Both the position numbers and the translations under genes were made by a program. Under the pieces are notes generated by a model, which saw only the letters and a list, made by a program, of their open reading frames with translations, had not been told where the DNA came from and ran no database searches. A stretch of DNA of 64,000 nucleotides from Poronia punctata (taxonomy: Eukaryota; Ascomycota; Sordariomycetes; Xylariales; Xylariaceae): assembly GCA_022579005.1 (NCBI GenBank), contig MU401561.1, forward strand, positions 62,001 through 126,000, given 5' to 3'. This document shows positions 1-9,900 of this stretch, one piece after another. The stretch's first letter is position 1. The number at the start of each line of letters is the position of its first letter.

Positions 1-535
1 TTTACGACGTAATACACGTTGCACGAATTTTGTCTATCCCCGCGTTTCAGATGTACAGTCTTGTGTTGCGCCTAGCTTGGAACCGGCAGGCTGGTCAACT
101 TGGAGATTGCAGCACGCTTAGCGAGGAAGCTTCCCATGCCAGTCCAATGGAAGATCCCTACCAAACATTCAACTACTCTCAAACGCCTTTGAGGTCATCG
201 AATTTAGCCCTACGCCCTGCTGGGTCAAAGAAGCCTGGTTATGATCCAGCACAGAAGATGGAAAGAGGTGAAAGAGTGAAATCCCACCATGCATGTGATC
301 GAGATCTCATGCGAGTATCTATATCTTGCACCAGATTTACCCAGCATGACATGGACCCAGCAGCGAATAAACAATGGACAGGCCCTCCAGTCAAAAACAG
401 CCGCGTACTCGCAAGCTTTGCGATTCACTGGATTAAAGCAATGGGATGCTGTACTTACTACTCAGACACGGTCCCCTGCTTATCACATACCTTATCACAT
501 ATGTGTGATTAAGTAATCATCACCACCGGCCCGCC
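1..535. other. Upstream flank of the transcription factor gene
   Basis: I see no recognisable gene here. Short open frames exist (for example 30-512 on the plus strand) but their translations show no domain, no compositional bias of a real protein and no supporting context. The 3' part is presumably promoter and 5' UTR of the Zn2Cys6 gene that starts at 536. Confidence 0.5.
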
Positions 536-3046
536 ATGAACAAACACCCGTTACGGAAAAGCTGTAGCTTTTGCAGAGCAAGAAAGATCAAATGCTCCAA
601 CGAGACCATCTGCGAAGCTTGCCGGAAGCAAAACGTAGACTGCGTCTATGATTTTGAGCCATACCGGCCAAGCGATTCGTCAAACTCGCAAAGTCCACCA
701 AGGGTCCACGAGTCCATCAATGTTCAGACCGATGACCGGGTTGGTAGAGCCACCCAGCGAAGACGGACCCTATCTCCGAGGGCCGGTTCGATGAACCCAG
801 ACGGAGATGTTAGCCCCGGAAGCACCCCCTCTTCCGAAGATATTGGCCCCGAGCTAGAGGCCATGTTTACCGACAACTTCTTGACAGAGGGCGATGGCGC
901 GAGATCGAGCTCATGGCAAAGGAAAATCTCCAGTTTGCACCGCTCCGTGGGCTCCCTATCCAACCAAGTGTCGGAATCTTGGAGAGCTAGTGCAAGCTCC
1001 CAAAGCTCACAGTATGCATCAGTCTTCAGTTCCATCACCGAAGACCTTGTCGGATCCGTGATTGGAAAGTTTGGCAACCTGGGATGCCATCAGATCGAGG
1101 GTGGTGGGTCTAGGTTCTTCGTCAACGGGCTAAAGAGGGACGATACGGCTTCGATGTTTGATGCTATCGACTCGCCTGGTGATCAAGATTCAAACATCTT
1201 GGTAGATTATGGGAGTCGCAAAATCTCCCAGATGGTTGACGCTTGGTTTTTCAGTCACCCACTCTCACTTTTAATCTCCAAAACCTTGCTCATCCACGAC
1301 CTCCGCGCCGGTACACACGATGAAGTTCTTCTTGCGGTAATGCTAGCGGATGCTTCTTCGTTTATTGGCGATGAGACTGCCGCTGTCCATACCCAATCGC
1401 TCCTCAGCTTAGCGACATGCAAACTACGAAAGCAAGTTCTCGATATATCCACAGCCCCGAGGTCTTTCTCGCCCCAGTCGGCATCTCACAAGGGGATATC
1501 GACTTCCCAGGCTTTACTGCTTCTGGGTTGGAACGCACTGTGTCGGTCCCAAATTCGTCGCGCCACTTGTTACATTCGTCTTGCTACACAGCAAGCGGCG
1601 AAAATTATGACACAAAAATGGGGATACAACTCCAATGGTGCTGGCGGACGCGTCAATGGAATCGAGGTCTCGGAAGTTATCCGGGAGACGATTGCCTATC
1701 TTTGGTGTATCAGCTTCACCCTCAGTCTATGGCTGCAAACACAGGTGCACGAGCATCCCGACCTACCTCACGATATTCCCGCATCCGCCTTCCTACCTAT
1801 AGATTCGACGTCGTCCGTTCTTATCCGTCTAGATGAAGCGTCTGATAATGTTTCGACACTCCAGCGACAAAAGTCGGCACTTGGCGATATTTGGCCCCTG
1901 ACACATCTATCCACTGTTATTGCTCATTTATATGCTCTATACCCAAAAGACGCCCAACCTTGGGAGAGGCCGGAGAATAGGTTCTGGCAAGAGTTGACCC
2001 TGATAGCCTTGCAACGCATCCAAGATCCGTCCCGCCCTCAAAATCTCGACTCGGTCTGCCGGGAGATCTATCGGGTGCTCATGGAGAACGCCCGTCTGGT
2101 AAATGGAGAGATCAGTCATACACCGTCTCGGGCACTGGTGGTGGTGGTCTATCATACGATTGGCATCCATGTGCTCTTTCCGCGCAGAAACCATGAGCAG
2201 CTGGAACTTGAGCATTCCGACGATGTTTCTCTCACGCCGGAATTAATCGATCGCTTCTGTGCATCAGCAGAAGAAATACACGACACGCTCGCGACGTTAC
2301 ATCGGTCACTAGACACGGGACCATTTGCGATGGTATCTACTCAACTACACCCATCTTCGCCTGAATTGTTCATTCTAGCGCTCGATAGCTGCGCACGGGC
2401 GATATCGGCCATTTGCTCCCAACAGGGTCGTACTAGGAGGTCTCATGGTTTCGATATTTTCACATATTACAAGCCGAAACTTGAAAGCCTGGCCATACGA
2501 CTATTTACCTTGGCGGATGACCAGTTCTTCTGCCCTCGATCTTCATTACACAAAGTGAGGAAACGACTCAAACAAATCATAGAGACGTTTGGACATTCCT
2601 ATCCATCTTCAAGCTGGACCCGCCGCACGAATAGTGAATCATCTTCCTCCCCCATGTCCGGAAGCTCTATTACGCCTTCGGACATGGACTCCATGTCACG
2701 CGTTACATCAGCACCGCCTTCAGGCCCCGGTCTATATCCAGTACCAACGACTATGACGGCCTCTACTCGCTTGCCAGATGAATACCTCCAATTCGAACTA
2801 CCGATAGGGCAAACGACGGGCGGAAGCAGTACCTTGGTTACAGAAGGCGGCTGGGAAGGAGGCGCCCAGTCGCAAGCTTCTCTTTCACACCCGCCTAGCT
2901 TATTAAATCATGTCGCGGATACTTCCGATATACTTACACTGGACGTCGGAGATGAGGGCCATTGGTTTCAGAGCGAGCAGATGATGATGGACATTAACCT
3001 CAGTACCAGCGCGGAGCTGAATATGCCGCGGATGATGTATTCGTAA
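536..3046 (+). CDS. Zn2Cys6 fungal transcription factor, likely cluster regulator
   Basis: This is an uninterrupted 836-aa frame starting at an ATG in good context (cgccATGaa). Near the N-terminus (about residues 10-40) the cysteines are spaced CX2C-X6-C-X5-CX2C-X6-C, which is the Zn2Cys6 binuclear cluster (motif CSFCRARKIKC followed by CEACRKQNVDC). A basic linker and a Ser/Pro-rich region follow. A central alpha-helical region around residues 230-600 resembles the fungal-specific transcription factor middle homology region. The C-terminus is Ser/Thr-rich and ends in an acidic stretch that could be an activation domain. By family it is a nuclear DNA-binding regulator. It is the first gene beside an MDR reductase and a PKS-NRPS, so I infer it is the pathway-specific activator; targets and binding sites are not shown by the sequence. 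No intron is needed. Confidence 0.85.
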   Translation: MNKHPLRKSCSFCRARKIKCSNETICEACRKQNVDCVYDFEPYRPSDSSNSQSPPRVHESINVQTDDRVGRATQRRRTLSPRAGSMNPDGDVSPGSTPSSEDIGPELEAMFTDNFLTEGDGARSSSWQRKISSLHRSVGSLSNQVSESWRASASSQSSQYASVFSSITEDLVGSVIGKFGNLGCHQIEGGGSRFFVNGLKRDDTASMFDAIDSPGDQDSNILVDYGSRKISQMVDAWFFSHPLSLLISKTLLIHDLRAGTHDEVLLAVMLADASSFIGDETAAVHTQSLLSLATCKLRKQVLDISTAPRSFSPQSASHKGISTSQALLLLGWNALCRSQIRRATCYIRLATQQAAKIMTQKWGYNSNGAGGRVNGIEVSEVIRETIAYLWCISFTLSLWLQTQVHEHPDLPHDIPASAFLPIDSTSSVLIRLDEASDNVSTLQRQKSALGDIWPLTHLSTVIAHLYALYPKDAQPWERPENRFWQELTLIALQRIQDPSRPQNLDSVCREIYRVLMENARLVNGEISHTPSRALVVVVYHTIGIHVLFPRRNHEQLELEHSDDVSLTPELIDRFCASAEEIHDTLATLHRSLDTGPFAMVSTQLHPSSPELFILALDSCARAISAICSQQGRTRRSHGFDIFTYYKPKLESLAIRLFTLADDQFFCPRSSLHKVRKRLKQIIETFGHSYPSSSWTRRTNSESSSSPMSGSSITPSDMDSMSRVTSAPPSGPGLYPVPTTMTASTRLPDEYLQFELPIGQTTGGSSTLVTEGGWEGGAQSQASLSHPPSLLNHVADTSDILTLDVGDEGHWFQSEQMMMDINLSTSAELNMPRMMYS

Positions 3047-4093
3047 GAAACCATGGGCTCATTCTCGACAGGTCGGATCGTTTTCCTACCGTACACAATG
3101 TAACTTTTTAGTATTAGATTTTAATAGGTACATCATGAATAGACGGCGTCTGTGCATTTTTGAGTTTTGTCCCAAAAATAAAACCAGCCATTTAGACTAT
3201 GCCGCGCCGCAAGGAGTGAGCTTACGATGATCAAAAGCATATGCCGAGCAAATAAGATTTCATCCCTGTCGCCCATCTTACAAGGCATGGCATGGCATGG
3301 CCGCATGGGATATGTTGGAAAGTGATGGCCTTCCGTCCGTTTCGTCATCGTGCGTTTATTTTCTCACCAACAGCAACACTATGGTCAAATTGATTGGTTC
3401 CGACAATATTCAATGTTTTGGTTCGAGGATTCAAAGTCGTGCAACTGTAACGGCGACTACCAACCATTTCCCCTCGTATTTCTCGACCAACAGAACAGTA
3501 GTACCAAAAAGAGAAAAAGGAGGTAGTATTAATGCTCCATATACATAGGATGAAACATTAGGCAGACGGTATTTCTGACATGCATCTGTCAGGCTTCAAA
3601 AGCTGACGGGCTGGGTGTAACATTAGGGGGCGGGAGAAAGAAAGAAAGAAAAGGCAGAAGAAGAAGAAGCCACTTACAGAAAAGTTAGGTAATCGCCGTA
3701 ATCTCCGTCCAGTGCAACTTATTTTCGGAGGAGCGAAGATCAAATCAAGAAAAAAAACAGGCATTACGTCAAACTCTGGGACACGGCAGGCAACAAAGGG
3801 AAAAACGGGTTGCGGCGCGGTTTGGGGTTAATGGGAACAAAACCAACAATACGTACGTGTGCAGTGCAGGGTATATTATTTGAATAGGGCTTTCCCGGTT
3901 ATTAATGAGAAGGCAGAACGAGAATCAACAATTTATTCAATTTGAAACATTGGACTTTGAACTTTAAACATCACGTTTCAGATTTATTGACTTGCAAGAA
4001 TATTTCACCATTTCAACCTCGACTTCAACTTCAATTCCATCAATCTACAACAACAAACAACACGAACACAACACACATCAAACAACCAAGAAA
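3047..4093. other. Intergenic region between regulator and MDR gene
   Basis: No gene is supported. The region holds a purine-rich GAAAGAAAGAAA / GAAGAAGAAG stretch near 3635-3670, and a pyrimidine/CAACA-rich leader just before the ATG at 4094, typical of a fungal 5' UTR. An open frame runs upstream of 4094 but begins with TTG and encodes low-complexity Ser/Thr sequence, so it is read as leader. Confidence 0.5.
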
Positions 4094-5098
4094 ATGACAG
4101 CCATCCGCAAAGTCCTCATCCCCGAATTCGGCGACGTAGAAGTCGTCAGAGTAATCGACTCCACCTGTCCGCCCCCTCCGGCCTCCCACGTGCAAATCGC
4201 CACCGAATATTCCGGATTTTCCGGCGGCGACATCAACATGCGCAAGGGGATCTACCCTTTCATGAAAAAAGCCCCGCTAACACCAGGCTACTGTCTCGTC
4301 GGGAAGATCGTCGCGACCGGTCCGGGGGCGAATAAATTCCAACCGGGGGACTTCGTCGCCGTCATGACCAAATACGACGCCGAAGCCACCCTCGTCAACC
4401 AGCCGGAGAAATACTGCGTCAAAGTCCCGCCGGGAGTCGATCATAAACAAGCTACCGCGCTCCTGTGTGATTGGAATACGGGGTATAGCATGGCGGTGCA
4501 TACGGCCAAAGTCACGGCGGGACAACGCGTGTTTGTTCACGGACTAAGCGGGGCGGTTGGATATGCGCTTATGAGCGTATGTCAACTTCTCGGGGCGGAA
4601 GTGTACGGGACAGCGAGCGAGGGTAAACACGAAGAGTTGAGGGCGAGGGGGGCCCATCCGTTTGTGTACACGGATAAGGATTGGATCGCGAGCATGCAAA
4701 ACCTCGGGGGCGCGGATGCCGTGTTTGATCCGTTGGGGTTCGATTCGTATGATGAGAGTTGGGCGATCCTGTCCAAGACGGGGATCCTGGTTGCTTACGG
4801 GACGAATAAGCAGTCGTTGAACGGGGAGCAGAATGGGAATCCCATTGGTTCGGTGGTCAAGATGTTGGCGAGGGGGTTGAATCCGTTGAATAGCAAGTCG
4901 AGCACTTTCTTTGGCGTGTCGAGGGACAGTGCGCATTATTACGACAATATCACGACGCTGTTGAATATGTTGAGGGAGGGCAAGATTGAGGTGCCGATTA
5001 AGAATGTTTGGGATATGGAGGATATTCAGGCTGCTCATAGGGAGTGGGGGAGGGGAAGTGGGATTGGTTCGTTCTTGATCAAGGTTGCTAAGGATTGA
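4094..5098 (+). CDS. MDR-superfamily oxidoreductase (quinone reductase / VAT-1-like)
   Basis: The protein is 334 aa, starting at the ATG in gaaaATGaca. It is a medium-chain dehydrogenase/reductase: an N-terminal GroES-like half (motif GFSGGDINMRKGIYP, then GPGANKFQPGDFVAV) and a Rossmann half with the nucleotide loop HGLSGAVGYALM around residue 140-150. The zinc ligands of alcohol dehydrogenases are absent (GYCLVGKI where GHE would stand), so it is the zinc-free, NADPH-dependent quinone-reductase type. It does not resemble the LovC-type trans-enoyl reductase in its N-terminal region as far as I can read. Because it lies between the cluster regulator and the PKS-NRPS, on the same strand, I infer a role in the pathway (double-bond or carbonyl reduction), but both neighbouring megasynthases already carry an ER domain. 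Substrate unknown. Confidence 0.82.
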   Translation: MTAIRKVLIPEFGDVEVVRVIDSTCPPPPASHVQIATEYSGFSGGDINMRKGIYPFMKKAPLTPGYCLVGKIVATGPGANKFQPGDFVAVMTKYDAEATLVNQPEKYCVKVPPGVDHKQATALLCDWNTGYSMAVHTAKVTAGQRVFVHGLSGAVGYALMSVCQLLGAEVYGTASEGKHEELRARGAHPFVYTDKDWIASMQNLGGADAVFDPLGFDSYDESWAILSKTGILVAYGTNKQSLNGEQNGNPIGSVVKMLARGLNPLNSKSSTFFGVSRDSAHYYDNITTLLNMLREGKIEVPIKNVWDMEDIQAAHREWGRGSGIGSFLIKVAKD

Positions 5099-6964
5099 AG
5101 AGCTCTCTCTCTCTCTCTCTCTCTGCTACAGTAACGTCTTGATTTGGACGAGGCTATATGGATGTGTTGTGTTGTGTTGTGAGTGAAGCTTCAGGAGGAC
5201 GACAAGTTGGATTGTTTGTGATGGATTATGGACAGATTGTTACTGTTTTCTATGTATTCTTAGATTGTTCTTACTCGTACTTTTAGCAGGCCGAAATGAA
5301 ATTCTCAATCTTTTACTATTTAAACCTATCTTTGATGCATTATAGTTATCACTGTCTCATTTTTAGAATAACTGCCAGACCTATCAAATTTTATTCCAGA
5401 TTTAGACGAGAGTAAACGATATTTTAAGACGAGTTGAACATGCCAGGAAAATTCCCTTTACCGTCGAGACCTCAAGTGTCTAAGTGGCCCTAGAACCTAC
5501 CCGGGAAACTGTATCCCACATAACGTGATCCAGAATCCCAAAGTTCAAACAAACAATGGTGTAAATACGTGTAATAATCAGTGCCTACATGATCATGCAT
5601 CATACCAAACGTACCTAGGTATGCAAAGCACAAGAAAAAGGCTCATCTAGCTAACCAAGATCCTAATATGTAGGTAGGTAACATCTAGATACGTACAATG
5701 TCAGCAGTACGTGTCTTGGCCCTTTGGTAAGGTAAGGTAAGGTAAGGTAAGCAAGCAAACCTCCGAGTCCCTTCCAAATCTCAGCTCTGCCGATCGATCG
5801 ATCAACTACCTACCACCCAATCTAACCAACCCATACTAATACCAAATCCCATTTACAATACCTACTTTATTCAGCCTGTAATCTAGGTAGTCCAGCCTTA
5901 CATTGCATACAACTTGAAACCGAAAAACCTAAAAATAACAACAACCATTTTCCCTCGCAGACCGAAAAAAACAAAGGCACACCTCCGCCACCACGTGGGC
6001 TTCAAAAAAACCTCCGTCAAGTCGCGGAAAGGGCTGGACATCCAAAAAAAAAAATTTCTTCTCCCCGTTTCACATCCTAATCTTACGTAAAGACGAGATA
6101 TAACATTCATAGCTTTGTTTACTCGTAGCTGTTGTCCAGGGGTTCCTGACCTCCGGGAACGAAGCTGCAGGCGGAAGGAAGAAAGGAAGGAAGGAACCCA
6201 CGTGTGAAAGAAAAAATGATGATGAAATGCAATGACTGACTGACTACCGCCTCGCTCCGTAAGGTACCACTAGGCTGAGAGGCACGGAACGGACAACGAG
6301 GGGATTTGCATTTCTAGATGAGATACACCTACGTCATTCTAAACAAACAATTTTTCGATTCTGATTCAAAGTTCCGTTTCGCGATCGAGGTAACAAGAGA
6401 GTGAGCAAGAGAGTGAGTGAAGGCATGAAGGAATAAATAAACACAGCTACGATCCTCTCAAAGTCTTGAATGATGTGAAACTCCCAAGACGTTTGTCCTC
6501 TATACCAAGTTTATTGATTATATTACCATATCTTCTCAAGAGAGAGAGATATATATCACTCAATAACCTACTTATTCAACAAGAGAAGAACCTATTCTAC
6601 GCCAGTATCGCCATATATTATATCTTATCTGTATTATTACCTACTTTGTAACCCTACGAGACGAGTTGATCGAGAGATTATACCGAAAGCCGACATCACT
6701 CTTATGAGATTAACTATATCTAGAATACCTGCCCCTTTCCTCGTTTCTCACGCAACCAGAGAGAGAGAAAGACAGCAAAATCCATACTTACCTACCTACC
6801 CTACTTTTGGAAATAAATTTACCTACTTACCCAAAGACTAGAAATATCCCCTAGAATCCACAAAAGAGAGGAGAGTACTTACCGCAAACACCATTTTATA
6901 GATACACAAAACCGAAACATATATCAACCTACCTGAGAGAACCTACCATCAAAAAGAATCAAAA
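5099..6964. other. 1.9-kb upstream region of the PKS-NRPS gene
   Basis: No gene is supported. The stretch contains a (CT)n microsatellite at 5103-5124, a five-copy GGTAA repeat at 5726-5750, TAGGTAGG/CCTACCTA motifs, and an A/T-rich leader immediately before the PKS-NRPS ATG. It presumably contains the 3' end of the MDR transcript and the promoter of the megasynthase. I could not recognise a convincing paired CGG site for the Zn2Cys6 factor. Confidence 0.5.
5726..5750. repeat. (GGTAA)5 microsatellite
   Basis: Five tandem copies of GGTAA are read directly in the intergenic region upstream of the PKS-NRPS gene. There is no evident function. Confidence 0.9.
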
Positions 6965-9900
6965 ATGGCAGCCCAAAACGACCCCTCGACCATCGTCGGT
7001 CTCGCCTGTCGTGTCCCAGGAGCCAACAACCCAAGCCAGCTCTGGGAGTCACTGGTCCAGAAACGCGACGTGCGCTCCAAAATGCCCGAAGATCGATTCA
7101 ATGTGGATAATTTCTTCCACTCGGAGAGTAGCAACAAGGGAACTGTACGTCTCCCCCCCCCCCCCCTTCCCTCCTTTCCCCCCTTTCCCCCACTAACACG
7201 ACAACAAAGACCAACGCCCGTTATGGCTACTTCCTCGACTCATCCATCCGCCAATTCGACGCCACATTCTTCGGAATATCCGGCAAAGAAGCCGAAGCCA
7301 TGGACCCGCAACAACGACTTCTCCTCGAGGTCGTCTACGAAGCCCTCGTGGATGCAGGGATAACTCTATCATCCATATCCGGGTCGCAGACGTCCGTGTA
7401 CTGCGGTTCTTTCACCAATGATTACAACTCCATGTTGACCAAGGATCTGGAGTCGTATCCGAAATACATGGTCACCGGCACGGGAAACGCCATCTTGTCG
7501 AATCGCATCTCGTATTTCTACGATTTACACGGCCCCAGCGTCACTATTGACACGGCTTGTTCTTCTTCGCTGGTTTCTTTCCATCTGGCGAATAAGTCGT
7601 TGCAAGATGGCGAATCGGATATCTCGATTGTTGTCGGTTCCGCGCTGCATTTTGATCCGAATATTTTCATTACCATGACCGATCTGGGCATGTTGTCTAC
7701 TGATGGACGATGTCGCACTTTTGATGCGAATGGGAGCGGGTATGTGCGTGGAGAGGGCATATGCGCTGCTATTCTGAAGCGGCAGAGTGTCGCTGAGCGT
7801 GATGGCGATCGCATTCGCGCTATCGTTAGGGCTACCGGGTCCAATCATGATGGGCGGAAGCAGGGCATTACCCTGCCGAATTCAGTGGCTCAGGAGGCGC
7901 TTATTCGTGCCACCTATCAGAATGCTGGACTTGATCCGAGAGATACCCAGTACTTCGAGGCTCACGGAACGGGCACGCAGGCTGGCGATCCGAGCGAGAC
8001 ACGCGCTATAGGTGCAGTGTTTTCGTCTAGGGAGTCGCCGCTTTACGTTGGTGTAAGTCATCCTTTTCTTCACTCTTGATGGTCGGAAATGGATGTTGAC
8101 TGATATAAATCATGTAGAGCGTCAAAACGAACATTGGCCATCTGGAAGGCGCATCAGGTCTGGCCGGTATAATCAAGGCGACTCTATCCCTGGAAAAGGG
8201 GAAGATCCCCCCTAACATGCATTTCGAGACTCCCAACCCAAACATCGACTTTGAGAACTGGAAGCTTTCGGTACCGCAAAGGCTACTAGATTGGAAACGT
8301 CCCGGCGGAGACGGCGTCCGCCGAGCTAGTATCAACTCCTTCGGATACGGCGGTACTAATGCCCACGTCGTTCTCGAGGAGTACCGGGAACGGGAACTTC
8401 GTCGCAGCCATACCCCAGCCGGTCTTATAGCGAATGGGGTGCATGCGAGACCGTATCTTCTCGCGTTGACCTCTCATTCGACGAAAGCCGGGGAGCTCCT
8501 CGAGGGCACTCTTTCAGACTATCTGAAGAGGAAAGCAGAAAAGGGGGACATGTTGGATATCGCTGACCTGGCTCAGACTTTGTCCGTCAGACGGGATATG
8601 CATGCCCACCGCTCATTCCTCGTCGTTAATGGTGTTGCCGACACTATAGAGAACCTCCAGACTCCACGGCCCTCAGCGCCTTGGACCGTGGCGAACAAGT
8701 CGAGGCCCAGACTTGGTTTCGTCTTCACGGGCCAAGGTGCTCAGTGGTTTGCAAGTAAGTCATCCCATTCTTTCTTCTTCTTTGCTTCACCCCGGACTAA
8801 TCGCGATGCGCAATAGTGGGGAGACAGTTGATTCAGGAAAGCCCACTCTTCCGACAAACATTACAGCGCTGCGACGCAGTTCTGCAGTCCCTTCCAGATG
8901 CCCCGGAATGGACTATTCTTGATGAACTGCGGCGGTCGGAAGAAGATAGTAAGCTAGGCGAGACGCTCTATTCGCAGACGATCTGTACAGCACTACAGCT
9001 TGCCATCGTGGATCTCATCAAGACCTGGGGTATCACGCCTTCTGCCGTGGTTGGCCATTCTTCTGGAGAGATGGGCGCAGCTTATGCGTCCGGTATCCTC
9101 TCGTTCGATAACGCCATGATAGCAGCCTACTACCGAGGCAGATACATGTCAGCCAACTCGGACGATGACGCCGATGTCCGAGGAGCGATGATGGCCGTCG
9201 GAATGACCGAGTCAAAGGCTCTCGAGGAACTGAAGCCGTATACCGGGCGGGTGACAGTTGCCGCGGTTAATAGCCCGGGCCTGCTGACTTTATCCGGCGA
9301 CGAAGACGGTATCGATGAACTCCAAAAGAGCCTCACTGAAAGGAAAGTCTTTGCACGCAAGTTGAAAGTGAAACAGGCATTTCACTCACACCACATGTTT
9401 CCTCTTGCACCCGCATACGAGTCTGCCCTTCGCTCATGCAAGACTTTCGTCCCTCAGGCACCCACCTGCCGCATGTTCTCCAGCGTCACGTCCAGAGTAG
9501 CAGATTATCACCAGATGGACGCTAGTTACTGGGCCACCAACATGACCCACGCTGTCCGGTTCTCCGATGCTCTGACTGGCATCCTCCTAGACGACAACGA
9601 TGAGCAGGCTGTCGATGCTCTGGTAGAGATTGGGCCACATCCTGCTCTCAAAGGCCCTAGCAAAGAGACGGCGAAAGCTCTCAAACTGAATGTGGACTAT
9701 GTCGCTAGTCTCCAGCGAGGAACCCCTGATTTCGATTGTCTTCTGCAGATGGCCGGACAGCTATTCTCCCTCGGCTATCCCGTCGACCTCGGCGTGGCCA
9801 ACTCCAATATCAGCTTGGACAAGAATGACGATGTCGTCAAAGTCCAAACTGGACGTCTACTAGAGGACATGCCTACGTACACGTGGGATCATTCGCAGTT

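Noticed and set aside
30..512. 160-codon open frame at the left edge
   Set aside because: No domain or signal and no codon or context support; likely chance.
4094..5098. LovC-type trans-enoyl reductase
   Set aside because: Position fits, but the N-terminal half and the motifs (GFSGGDINMRKGIYP, HGLSGAVGYALM) look like a quinone-reductase/VAT-1 MDR, and both PKSs have their own ER domains. I call it an MDR oxidoreductase.
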